A DNA stretch of 64,000 nucleotides from Anaerolineales bacterium (lineage in GTDB: Bacteria > Chloroflexota > Anaerolineae > Anaerolineales > UBA11579), in contig JAHBVC010000002.1 in assembly GCA_019637755.1 (NCBI GenBank), forward strand, positions 401,027 through 465,026. Reading direction: 5' to 3'. Positions 8,599 through 16,100 of this stretch are shown here, one piece after another. Below the pieces are notes generated by a model, which made no database searches, was not told the DNA's origin, and saw nothing but the letters and a program-made list of their open reading frames with translations. The first letter of the stretch is position 1. Each line of letters starts with the position of its first letter. The position numbers and the translations under genes are program-made.

Positions 8599-9348
8599 AT
8601 GTTAGATATCATCATTGTCCCCTTCACCAACGTACTCGTCTTTCTCTACGATATCCTCGGGCATAACTTCGGCCTGGCGATCATCGTCTTTACGCTGCTG
8701 ATCAAGCTGCTCACCTACCCGCTCTCGGTTTCACAGTTGAAGAGCGCGCGTATGACGCAGGAGTTGCAGAACGACCCGCGCTGGAAGCAGATGCAGGCCA
8801 AGTACAAGGGCAACCGCGAGAAGCTGGCCCAGGAACAGATGAAGTTCTACCAGGAGAAGGGTATCAGCCCGTTCAGCTCCTGCCTGCCTTCGCTGATCCA
8901 GTTCCCGCTGCTGATCGCCATGTACTGGTCGATCCAGCGTTCGCTGGCCGCCGCCCCGCTGGCGTTGCTGCAGTTTGCGCGTGGCATCGCCCTGCCCAAC
9001 GCGGCAGCGCTAATGCCGTTGAACAGTAGCTTCCTGTGGATGGATCTCTCCCAGCCGGAGCGCCTGCATGTCGATTTCCTGCCGTTTGCCATCCCGGTGC
9101 TGACCATTATCGTGGTGGTTACCACCTGGCTGCAAAGCAAGCTGATGACCCCGGCCTCGGCCGACCCGAACGACCAGAGCGCCCAAATGGCGCGCTCGAT
9201 GAGCCTGACCATGCCGTTGATGATGGGCTACATCTCGATGGTCTTCCCTTCCGGCTTGTCGATCTACTATGTGATCAGCAATCTCTTCGGCATTGCCCAG
9301 GCATGGGTGATGAAACGCCGCCCGGTGACGGCCGCTGCTGCTAAGTGA
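8599..9348 (+). CDS. yidC: Membrane protein insertase YidC/Oxa1
   Basis: A 249-aa Oxa1-type insertase with about five membrane helices. The first helix region is LGHNFGLAIIVFTLLIKLLTYPLS, followed by the cytoplasmic coiled hairpin (LKSARMTQELQNDPRWKQMQ) and later helices with GYISMVFPSGLSIYYVISN. It inserts membrane proteins with or without SecYEG. It is of the short Gram-positive/Chloroflexota type without the large periplasmic domain. It lies in the rnpA-yidD-yidC-jag operon. Confidence 0.95.
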   Translation: MLDIIIVPFTNVLVFLYDILGHNFGLAIIVFTLLIKLLTYPLSVSQLKSARMTQELQNDPRWKQMQAKYKGNREKLAQEQMKFYQEKGISPFSSCLPSLIQFPLLIAMYWSIQRSLAAAPLALLQFARGIALPNAAALMPLNSSFLWMDLSQPERLHVDFLPFAIPVLTIIVVVTTWLQSKLMTPASADPNDQSAQMARSMSLTMPLMMGYISMVFPSGLSIYYVISNLFGIAQAWVMKRRPVTAAAAK

Positions 9349-9372
9349 GTTAGAATTCGGGTAGGTATCTGA

Positions 9373-10104
9373 ATGGAACATCGTACAAATCTTGAAGTGA
9401 TCGCCCCCACCGTGCATGAGGCCATTGAAAAAGGCCTGGCCGAGCTGGGGTTGGAAGATACGCAAGTAGACGTAGAGGTGCTGGACGAGGGCGGTACGGG
9501 CTTTCTGGGCCTGGGCGGCCGCCAGGCGCGTGTGCGCCTGATCGTACGCGAAGGCCTGGCCACCACCCCACCGGCCGCGCCGCGCCCCAGCCGCCCGGCG
9601 GCCAGCCCCAGCGCCCCGCTGAGCAGCGAAGAAACCGAGAACCTGCTGGCCATCACCAAGGCCACCGTGCAGACCCTGCTGGAGCACATGAGCGTGCGCG
9701 CCGAGGTGAGCGTGAGCATGGGCACGCCGGATGAACCTGAGCTCGCCGCGCCGGTGCTGGTAGACATCCAAGGTGGCGATTTGGGCTTCCTGATCGGGCG
9801 CCAGGCTGAGACGATGAACGCCCTGCAACTGATCACCCGCCTGATCGTAGGCAAAGAAGTAGGCCAGGCCGCCCACATCATCATCGATATTTCGGGCTAC
9901 CGCGTGCGCCGCGACGAGAATCTGCGCAAGCTGGCCGATAAGATGGCCAAGCAGGCAGTCAGCACTGGCCGCCGCCAGACGCTGGAGCCGATGAGCGCCT
10001 CGGAGCGCCGCATCGTGCACCTGGCGCTGCGCGAAAACAGCGACGTAACCACCGAGAGCATCGGCGAAGAGCCGCGCCGCAAAGTCGTCATCATCCCGCG
10101 CTAG
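9373..10104 (+). CDS. jag: RNA-binding protein Jag/KhpB (Jag_N, KH, R3H)
   Basis: A 243-aa three-domain RNA-binding protein. Jag_N covers about 1-55 (VEVLDEGGTGFLGLGGRQARV), then a Pro/Ala linker (about 65-85), a KH domain (about 85-170, GGDLGFLIGRQAETMNALQ with the GxxG-like loop) and R3H (about 175-243, LEPMSASERRIVHLAL). It probably acts with KhpA in post-transcriptional control of cell-wall or division genes, by family knowledge. It is the last gene before a strong terminator. Confidence 0.93.
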   Translation: MEHRTNLEVIAPTVHEAIEKGLAELGLEDTQVDVEVLDEGGTGFLGLGGRQARVRLIVREGLATTPPAAPRPSRPAASPSAPLSSEETENLLAITKATVQTLLEHMSVRAEVSVSMGTPDEPELAAPVLVDIQGGDLGFLIGRQAETMNALQLITRLIVGKEVGQAAHIIIDISGYRVRRDENLRKLADKMAKQAVSTGRRQTLEPMSASERRIVHLALRENSDVTTESIGEEPRRKVVIIPR

Positions 10105-10127
10105 GCTTCACCCCCTTCTAGCTAGCT

Positions 10128-10158
10128 AAAAACGCAGGCCAATGGCCTGCGTTTTTTT
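10128..10158 (+). terminator. Rho-independent terminator after jag
   Basis: 10-bp stem (AACGCAGGCC/GGCCTGCGTT, 10131-10140 and 10144-10153) followed by a T run. It ends the rpmH-jag operon. Confidence 0.9.
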
Positions 10159-10220
10159 ATTTCCTGGCGCGCATAGAAGCGCACAGTTCTGACATAGTCT
10201 CCCCAGCCAAGGCCCAGTAT

Positions 10221-10257
10221 CGTGACAGCAGCGCACAGTACAAATGTCTGCGTCACG
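10221..10257. repeat. Stem-loop holding the 13-mer ACAGTACAAATGT
   Basis: CGTGACAGCAG pairs with CTGCGTCACG around a loop that contains ACAGTACAAATGT (10235-10247). The same 13-mer occurs at 14479-14491, so the pair brackets the comP-comA locus. There is no T run, so it is not an obvious terminator. Confidence 0.55.
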
Positions 10258-10273
10258 TTAACAACGGAATAGC

Positions 10274-12500
10274 TCAGGATTTACGCCACACCAAGCGCAC
10301 CTGCGTGCCGGCGCCCGGCTGCGATTCGATCGAAAGCTCGGCGCCGATCAGGGCGGCGCGCTCGCTCATGCTGGCCAGGCCGTAGTGCTGGGCGCGCAGC
10401 AGATCGGTCAGTTGGGCGCCTTGGGCGTCAAAGCCGCGGCCATCGTCTTCGACCAGCAGGTCGATACAATCCGGCTCCAACTGGCCGCTAATGGTCAGGA
10501 ACTGGGCTTGGGCGTGTTTGAAGACGTTTTCAGCGGCCAGTTGCACGATGCGGTAAGCGTGTTGGGCCACCTGCTCTTCGTAGGCATTGGTCACTCTCCG
10601 GCAACAGCAGCGAAACTTGCACCTGGGGCTTATCACGGCTGAGCACATCCACCAGCTCGATCAAGGCGCGGTAGAGCCCGTAATCGAGCATGGCGGGGCG
10701 CAGGCGGTAGATCAGTTGGCGCACGCGGTCACTCAATGCTTCATGGTGCTGCTGTAGGCGGGCGGCCTGCTCAGGCTGGCCGCCGAGGCTAACCAGCTCG
10801 TTGATGCCTGCCAGCACATCGTCATGCAGCTCGCGCGCCATGAAGGCGCGGCGTGCTTCAACATCATCAATGCTTCTTTGATGCAGGGCGCGCAAGTTAT
10901 CGGCTTGCTCAATGTTGATCAGGGCGATCGCCATTTGGTCAGCCAGGGATTGCAACAGGCGCCGCTCTGCATAGGAATAGTAGTCATCAGGGTCTTTGCG
11001 CCCCAGCAGCCACAAGCCTACCGGACGGTTAGATACATGCATGGGGATGGCCAACTGCACCCAAGTGCCTTCGGGGTCCTGCTGGCCACCTGCTGCCAGC
11101 AGCGCGGCGATCGTGGCGCTATCGGGAACCTGGCTTGTGTCAACCCCTTGCAGATACACCACTTGGCGCGCCGGGTGAGCCGAGCCCAGGTGCAGCAGGG
11201 CAGACTGGCGGATCAGCAGGCTGGGCAACACCTGCTGCTGCACGATCTCCGCCAGATTTTGGCGCGTGAAGCTGGTGGAGAGCTTGCCGGCAAAGCTGTG
11301 TTGCAAACGCTCCGGTGGCATGGGAATGTGCAGCAGCTTGCGCTCCACAAAGCGTTGGAAGCGCTCAAAGGCATACACATTGAAGAGCGAGACCAGCAAG
11401 CCGGTGATCAAGATCGAAGCCGCCACCTGCTCAGGGCTTTGCAAGTACGGCGAGAGCAGCGGCACCAGCACCAACGCGATGATGAACAACAGCACGAAGA
11501 ACAGATAGAACGAGATCAGGCGGTTGGCGCGTAGCTCCAAGCCACCCAATTGGCGCCGGTAGACCACATACAAGTAAGCGCCTGGCCAGATGATCAGCGA
11601 GATCACCACGCCACCGCTGAGGTTGGCCAGCACGCCGATCGCATTTGCCCAGGAGAGCAACATTACTGGCACCAGGCTGATCACCACGGCCAGCAGCAGA
11701 ATGCCGACTTCGCGGCGCTGCTCCGGCTGGCGTACCAAGCGGATCAGCAGCAGCAGTAAGCTGCCCAGCACGGCTAGCAGCAGCGCAACGCCATAGATGC
11801 CCGCTGGCGCAATTTGCAAGGCAGAGAGCATCGCCATGGCGATGCCCAGCGCGTACAACGCCCACCACAGCAGCGCCGGCAACTTGCGGAAGGGTTTGGG
11901 GAAATGCCAGTGCAAGTGTAGATACACCGGCAGGCTCAGCCAGATACCAACGCGCAGTACTACTGCGGAGTAATACACCGTACTGCCTGAGATGCTGCCA
12001 GCCATGAACCAGATTGCCGTGAGATAGCTGAAGGCGACTAATAGATTGCGGCGTACATCTACAGGCCGCAAATGGAAGAACATGATCGTCCCAGCTACCC
12101 AGAAGGCGTAGCTAAGCCACCATGTATTGATCAAGCGTGAAACAAATTCAGGCAGATTGAAGCCCGGGGATACCAGCTCGGCAGCATGCTCGCCCTGGGC
12201 GTCCATCAGCCGCAACTGGATCCGATCGCCACGTGAAACCCCTTCAAACCAATTGGTTGTCAGGCTCTGATCGTAGTCTTCGAAGGGCACGCCATTGGCT
12301 TCGAGAATGAAATCGCCAAGATGAATTTGCTCGGCCGCGGCAGGCGTAAAGAGCGCGCGCACCTCTCCCGTGCCGAAATACTGAAATCCGAGATACGGAA
12401 TGACAAAGAAACGCGCGTAGGTATAGACCAGCAAGACAAGCAAAACCAATGCCGGAAGCAGGAACTGGGTTAGGACACGATAAAGGCCAGAAGAGCGCAT
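10274..12500 (-). pseudogene. comP-like: ComP-like sensor histidine kinase with apparent frameshift
   Basis: Membrane sensor kinase resembling ComP. The first frame (12500-10593, 636 codons) carries a membrane helix, a PDZ-like extracytoplasmic segment (IHLGDFILEANGVPFEDYD), about eight further helices, a GAF-like region and the HisKA_3 H-box (MARELHDDVLAGINE, His559). Sequence similarity then jumps to another frame (10591-10274) that encodes the ATPase domain: N-box LAAENVFKHAQA, G1 DDGRGFDA, G2 GLASMSERA. Dropping one base at about 10592 joins them into a 741-aa kinase, close to the length of Bacillus ComP. It may be a true disruption, an assembly error or programmed. It is divergent from the comX candidate. 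Confidence 0.8.
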
Positions 12501-12528
12501 AACTTGCTACATCGGGGAGGTGATGCCT

Positions 12529-12534
12529 ATGTAA
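12529..12534 (+). other. Start-stop codon pair ATG-TAA behind a perfect Shine-Dalgarno
   Basis: GGAGGTGAT (12516-12524) matches the anti-Shine-Dalgarno fully, yet the well-spaced ATG at 12529 is followed at once by TAA. A possible ribosome stand-by or start-stop element in the comX leader; it could also be coincidence. Confidence 0.35.
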
Positions 12535-12586
12535 AGGCCGAAGCAATTCTCAGGTAAAGCCACTTACTCAACCGTTTTTCGTCAAG

Positions 12587-12592
12587 AAAGGA
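12587..12592 (+). promoter_or_regulatory. Ribosome binding site of the comX candidate
   Basis: AAAGGA, 8 nt before ATG 12601. It supports translation of the short ORF. Confidence 0.6.
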
Positions 12593-12600
12593 AACTTACC

Positions 12601-12753
12601 ATGTCTATGCAAGCATTTTACTCAAACATCAGCGACTCTTCCAGCACGATCAAGGAAGTTGAGGCCCTGCAGCGCGTGGCCCAGGCCAGCCTGGAGCAGG
12701 TGCAGGCAGTGCGCAATGAATGGGAATGGGATATGTGGAAGGAAGCCAAGTAG
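12601..12753 (+). CDS. comX-like: ComX-like pheromone precursor candidate
   Basis: A 50-aa peptide with no signal sequence. It has a helical, charged middle (STIKEVEALQRVAQ) and a C-terminus rich in tryptophan: W41, W43 and W46 in NEWEWDMWKEAK. Known ComX precursors are about 50-75 aa and are isoprenylated by ComQ on a Trp a few residues from the C-terminus, then exported and cut. It lies directly before a ComQ-like prenyltransferase (69 nt gap) and opposite a ComP-like kinase. It has a ribosome site (AAAGGA). Sequence identity to known ComX is not expected because the family is hypervariable. The identification rests on context, size and the Trp residues. Confidence 0.7.
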   Translation: MSMQAFYSNISDSSSTIKEVEALQRVAQASLEQVQAVRNEWEWDMWKEAK

Positions 12754-12765
12754 GCTACCGACCTC

Positions 12766-12789
12766 GGGGCTGGCCAGTTGGCCAGCCCC
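12766..12789 (+). promoter_or_regulatory. Hairpin between comX and comQ candidates
   Basis: Perfect inverted repeat GGGGCTGGCCA/TGGCCAGCCCC with a 2-4 nt loop and no T run. It probably stabilises the comX message or attenuates readthrough into the prenyltransferase gene. Confidence 0.6.
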
Positions 12790-12822
12790 ACCTTCAAATA
12801 AATCCACCTGTGGGAGAGACCA

Positions 12823-13752
12823 ATGGATACCGTGTATACCGCCGCCATTCATGAACTGCTGCGCCAGCCTGCTGTGCAGCAGTGGCCGCTGCTCGCCAGC
12901 GTGATCGAACGCGCCCTTAATGTGCGCCCGATCGCCTGGGATTTTCCGATCGCCGGCTGCCTGGCCGCTGGCGCCGAGGCCAACCAGGCGCTGGCGCCTG
13001 TGGCCGCTATCACCTGCGCCCATATTGGCATTATTTTGATTGACGACATTCTAGATGAAGATCCGCGCGGCGAGTACCGCAAGCTGGGCGCCGGGCGGGC
13101 GGCCAACCTGGCCGCCGGGCTGAACAGCCTGGGCCAGCAGATGCTGGAGCTACACCCCTGCCCGCACCCGCGCCAAGCCAGCCTGGCCTTCGCGCACATC
13201 CTCGGTGGCACAGCCTACGGGCAGGACCTGGATGTGCAGAACCAGCACAGCGAAGAGAGCTACTGGGCCGTGGCACGCGCCAAGAGCTCGCCCTACTTCG
13301 CCTCGGGGCTGGAGCTGGGGGCGCTGTACGGCGGCGCCGATCTGGCGCTCAACCAGCAACTGCGCCAGTTTGGCGCAGTGTTCGGCGAGATCATGCAAAT
13401 TCATGACGATCTGAACGATTGCCTGGCCGAGCCGGCCAATGTGGACTGGTTGCAAGGCCGCGCCCCGCTGCCGTTGCTCTTCGCCGAGCTGGTGCCGCAC
13501 CCGCAGCGCGAGCGCTTTCTGCTGCTGCGCAATCAGGTGAGCGACCCGGCCGCGTTGCATGAGGCGCAAAGCATCCTGGTGAGCAGCGGAGCGATCAGCT
13601 ATTGCATCAATGAGCTGCTCAGTCGCCAGCAGGCCTTGCTGGCGCTGCTGGGCGAGATGGCGCTAGCCAACCCGCGGCCGCTGCAACAGATCCTGGAGCA
13701 CGCCATCGCCCCGGTGGAGCACTTGTTCGCTTCGTTGCAGCCTACGGCGTAA
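12823..13752 (+). CDS. comQ-like: ComQ-like polyprenyl synthase / pheromone prenyltransferase
   Basis: A 309-aa all-helical isoprenyl synthase-fold protein. The first Asp-rich motif is DDILD (74-78), followed by RGEYRKLGAG. Lys154 (ARAKSSPYF) and the GQDLD segment (134-138) are in place, and the second Asp-rich motif is DDLND (195-199). Both magnesium-binding sites are intact, so it should bind prenyl diphosphate. Length (about 300 aa) and position beside a small Trp-rich ORF and a two-component pair favour a ComQ-type peptide prenyltransferase. A housekeeping geranylgeranyl/farnesyl synthase remains possible. The start has GGGAGA 5-7 nt upstream. Its 3' end overlaps the convergent response regulator by 11 nt. 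Confidence 0.8.
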   Translation: MDTVYTAAIHELLRQPAVQQWPLLASVIERALNVRPIAWDFPIAGCLAAGAEANQALAPVAAITCAHIGIILIDDILDEDPRGEYRKLGAGRAANLAAGLNSLGQQMLELHPCPHPRQASLAFAHILGGTAYGQDLDVQNQHSEESYWAVARAKSSPYFASGLELGALYGGADLALNQQLRQFGAVFGEIMQIHDDLNDCLAEPANVDWLQGRAPLPLLFAELVPHPQRERFLLLRNQVSDPAALHEAQSILVSSGAISYCINELLSRQQALLALLGEMALANPRPLQQILEHAIAPVEHLFASLQPTA

Positions 13753-14449
13753 ATGGATAGCCGTCATCGAGTGGCGTGATCAGCCCCAGCTCACGCGCCT
13801 TGAGGATCGCCGCAGCCATGTTGTTGACGCGCAAGCGGCGATAGCTCAGCGAGAGCATGGTGCGCACGGTAGGGTGCGCAATGCCCAACTTCTCGGCAAT
13901 TTGCTTGGTGGTCATGCCTGGGTAGGCCGCGCACAACGAGAGTACCTCGCGCTGGCGCTCGGTAAGCATCTCGATCTCGCCTTCGGCGCCGGGCGGTTCG
14001 GCCAGCGCATCCACCGAAAGCTGCGAGAGATACACCCCGCCGCCCGCCAGCAACGTCACGATCTCGGCCAGCCGTTGCGTGGCGGCGGCATCGCTTTTGA
14101 CGATGTAGCCCTTGGCGCCGGCAGCCATCACCGAGCGAATGAAGGCGGGGTGCTTGTGGCCCGAGATGAGCAGGATGGCCAACTTAGGATACTGCGCAAG
14201 AATTTTGGGGATATCGCTGAACAGCGGATAGGGCGCCTGCAGGCTATCCGTCATGGGCACCGAGGCATCCAGAATGAGCACATCGATGGGATGCTCGGCC
14301 AACATGGCGAAGAGTTGGTCGCCTCGGCTGGCGGAGGCCACCAGTTCTACATGCGGGTGATCCTGAAAACGATAGGCGTAGCCATCCACGGTGGAGAGAT
14401 GGTCTTCTAATACAGCAACCCGAACAGTGCGCTTTGCTTCAGTGTCCAT
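13742..14449 (-). CDS. comA-like: LuxR/NarL-type response regulator (ComA-like)
   Basis: A 235-aa two-component regulator. The receiver domain has the acidic pair E15/D16, the phosphoacceptor D61 (DVLILDASVP), S96 and K118 (GAKGYIVKSD), so it looks active. The C-terminal LuxR helix-turn-helix spans about 162-225 (LTERQREVLSLC, TTKQIAEKLGIAHPTVRTML). It is the likely partner of the HisKA_3 kinase at 10274-12500, which lies beyond the comX-comQ pair on the same strand. A 13-mer shared with the far end of the locus (14479-14491) sits about 30 nt upstream of the start. Confidence 0.88.
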   Translation of the reverse strand: MDTEAKRTVRVAVLEDHLSTVDGYAYRFQDHPHVELVASASRGDQLFAMLAEHPIDVLILDASVPMTDSLQAPYPLFSDIPKILAQYPKLAILLISGHKHPAFIRSVMAAGAKGYIVKSDAAATQRLAEIVTLLAGGGVYLSQLSVDALAEPPGAEGEIEMLTERQREVLSLCAAYPGMTTKQIAEKLGIAHPTVRTMLSLSYRRLRVNNMAAAILKARELGLITPLDDGYPFTP

Positions 14450-14724
14450 TTTTTGCGCTCACTTCCCCTAGTCGTCCAACAGTACAAATGTTTACAGCAA
14501 AACAACAAAGAGACTATTCAAAGAAATACCGGCCAGCCGTATAACAGGGCCACGAACCACGTTACGGGCCAGCCCATCCCATGCCATCAGTCAGAGGGGA
14601 ACGACTGATGGCATTCTCCTTTAAACCCACTGTGATGGCAAACGACTGGCGGCCGCCGGTATTATACGGCAGGAGTGCGCAAGAAACTTGCGCATGATAA
14701 AATGCGCCCGTTGCATCGATGAGC
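14450..14724. other. 275-bp intergenic stretch with strong inverted repeats
   Basis: No gene seen. It holds the right-hand 13-mer (14479-14491), a perfect 11-bp inverted repeat TGCCATCAGTC/GACTGATGGCA with a 10-nt loop (14582-14613), and TGCGCAAG/CTTGCGCA (14676-14694) just before the tRNA promoter region (TAAAAT, 14698-14703). A small RNA or regulatory leader is possible. Confidence 0.5.
14479..14491. repeat. 13-mer ACAGTACAAATGT, right-hand copy
   Basis: Identical to 10235-10247, with similarity extending to 15/17. It sits in the presumed promoter region of the comA-like gene. It could be a regulator site or a boundary repeat. Confidence 0.5.
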
Positions 14725-14796
14725 GCCCCTATAGCTCAGTGGATAGAGCACTGCCCTCCGGAGGCAGGAGCCTGCGTTCGAATCGCAGTAGGGGCA
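14725..14796 (+). tRNA. tRNA-Arg (anticodon CCG)
   Basis: A 72-nt cloverleaf. Acceptor GCCCCTA/TAGGGGC, D arm GCTC..GAGC, anticodon stem CTGCC/GGCAG with loop CTCCGGA (anticodon CCG at 14758-14760, reading CGG), T arm CTGCG-TTCGAAT-CGCAG. The discriminator is A; CCA is not encoded. Confidence 0.95.
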
Positions 14797-14798
14797 TT

Positions 14799-14837
14799 GC
14801 CCAACATAAAACGCCCTCCGGGCGTTTTATGTTGGGC
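14799..14837 (+). terminator. 18-bp hairpin after tRNA-Arg
   Basis: Perfect 18-bp stem (14799-14816 with 14820-14837) followed by TTTA. A second hairpin, AGAGTTCC...GGAACTCT enclosing TACTCGGC/GCCGAGTA, follows at 14843-14879. Probably the tRNA terminator. Confidence 0.8.
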
Positions 14838-14893
14838 TTTAGAGAGTTCCTACTCGGCTTCGCCGAGTAACGGAACTCTAGCCTGGCATTATC

Positions 14894-15196
14894 ATGGAAA
14901 CCGTTGTGAAAACACAAGAAGCCATTATCCGACCCAAAGACCCAAGCGGCTTCCTGAAGCGGCTTGTCCACCATTACCAGCGTCATATCCCGGCGGAATA
15001 TGACGCCCGGCGCGGCTGGGTGCAGTTCAAACGCGGGCGACTGGACGCCGAGGTACACGGGCCGGCGCTGCGCCTGCGCATCACCACGCCCAACTGGCTG
15101 GGCCTATGGGTGCTGACGCGTTCGCTCAACCGCCATGTCGCCTTGTTTGGCCAGCGCGAGCAGCTCACGCTGCGTTGGAAGAAGACAAACCAATAA
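14894..15196 (+). CDS. DUF2218-like small protein
   Basis: A 100-aa soluble protein resembling DUF2218, a family of about 90-100 aa with unknown function. Typical segments are FLKRLVHHYQRHIPAEYDA, then WVQFKRGRLDAEVHGPALRL and a final helix with RSLNRHVALFG. It stands alone between the tRNA terminator and a bidirectional terminator. No ribosome site is obvious. Confidence 0.75.
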   Translation: METVVKTQEAIIRPKDPSGFLKRLVHHYQRHIPAEYDARRGWVQFKRGRLDAEVHGPALRLRITTPNWLGLWVLTRSLNRHVALFGQREQLTLRWKKTNQ

Positions 15197-15227
15197 AAAA
15201 AGAGCCGGCTACGCCGGCTCTTTTTTT
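15194..15227. terminator. Bidirectional terminator
   Basis: AGAGCCGGC/GCCGGCTCT with an A run to the left and a T run to the right, between the convergent DUF2218 gene and modA. Confidence 0.9.
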
Positions 15228-15239
15228 ATCTTTGCAACC

Positions 15240-16082
15240 TTAGGGCCGTGGGCCAAAGCCCCACTTGGCCAGGATCGCCTGGCCTTCGGCGCCGAGCACA
15301 AAATCAACAAACGCCTGGGCTACATCGCCCGCCGGGGCACCTTCCACCACCGCGATCGGGTAGCTGGCGATCACATTCATCTCATCGGGAATGGGGATCT
15401 GCAGCACGCTGCCGGCAATATCGGGCGTGACGTCAGAGGTGTAGACAATGCCGGCATCGCCCTCACCCAGCGAGATCTTAGTGGCCACCTGGCGCACATT
15501 GGGCTCTTCAGACACCAGGTTGGCGAATACCGCCGCTTGCCAGGCCGCATCGCCCATCAGGGCGATGGCCTGGTTGCTGTATTCGCGCACGGGCACATCC
15601 GGCGCGGCCAGGATCAGCGCCAGGCCGGCCTTGGCCAGATCGGCATAGCTCGCGATGCCCGCCGGGTTATCCGCGGGCGCGATGATGGTGAGGCGGTTGG
15701 TGAGGAAAGTGGTTGCCTCGCCTTGCAGGCGCTGCGCTTCCGCCACTACGCCCATCTGGGTGTTATTGGCCGAAGCGAACACATCCGCCGGGGCGCCTTC
15801 CACCAGTTGAGTGGCTAACGAGGAGGAGCTGGCGTAGTTGGGCAGCACCTCCACTCCCGGGTGAGCCGCCTCGAACACATCGGCGATCTCGTTGAAAGCA
15901 TCGGTCAGCGAGCTGGCGGCCATCACCACCAGCTCCGTGGTCACTACGGGAACTTCGCTGACGCTCAGCGCTTCGGCAGTGGGCTGGGCCACCGCGGCGG
16001 TGGCGGCCGGCGCCGGGGCGCCACAGGCGGCCAACAACAGAGCCAGCGCCAGCAAAGGCTCTATCAATCGTTGCGTTTTCAT
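15240..16082 (-). CDS. modA: Molybdate/tungstate-binding lipoprotein ModA
   Basis: A 280-aa substrate-binding protein of a molybdate ABC importer. The lipobox is LLLAACGAP (Cys at about 20), followed by a short linker. The mature protein starts with TELVVMAASSLTDAFNEI, the usual ModA opening (oxyanion Ser in ASSL), and contains DVFASANNTQM and GEGDAGIVYTSDV, all typical. A ribosome site (AAGGAGAC) precedes the ATG. It follows padR by 18 nt, but no modB or modC is nearby, so the permease and ATPase must be elsewhere or be shared. Confidence 0.92.
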   Translation of the reverse strand: MKTQRLIEPLLALALLLAACGAPAPAATAAVAQPTAEALSVSEVPVVTTELVVMAASSLTDAFNEIADVFEAAHPGVEVLPNYASSSSLATQLVEGAPADVFASANNTQMGVVAEAQRLQGEATTFLTNRLTIIAPADNPAGIASYADLAKAGLALILAAPDVPVREYSNQAIALMGDAAWQAAVFANLVSEEPNVRQVATKISLGEGDAGIVYTSDVTPDIAGSVLQIPIPDEMNVIASYPIAVVEGAPAGDVAQAFVDFVLGAEGQAILAKWGFGPRP

Positions 16083-16100
16083 ATGTCTCCTTGGGAGTTC

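Noticed and set aside
10274..10648. Separate small ATPase gene downstream of the kinase
   Set aside because: No start signal, and its N-terminal residues are out-of-frame translation of the kinase; a frameshift explains both pieces better.
12226..12242. parS-like half-site CACGTGAAAC
   Set aside because: Only about 10 of 16 positions fit the parS consensus, and it lies inside the kinase gene far from parAB.
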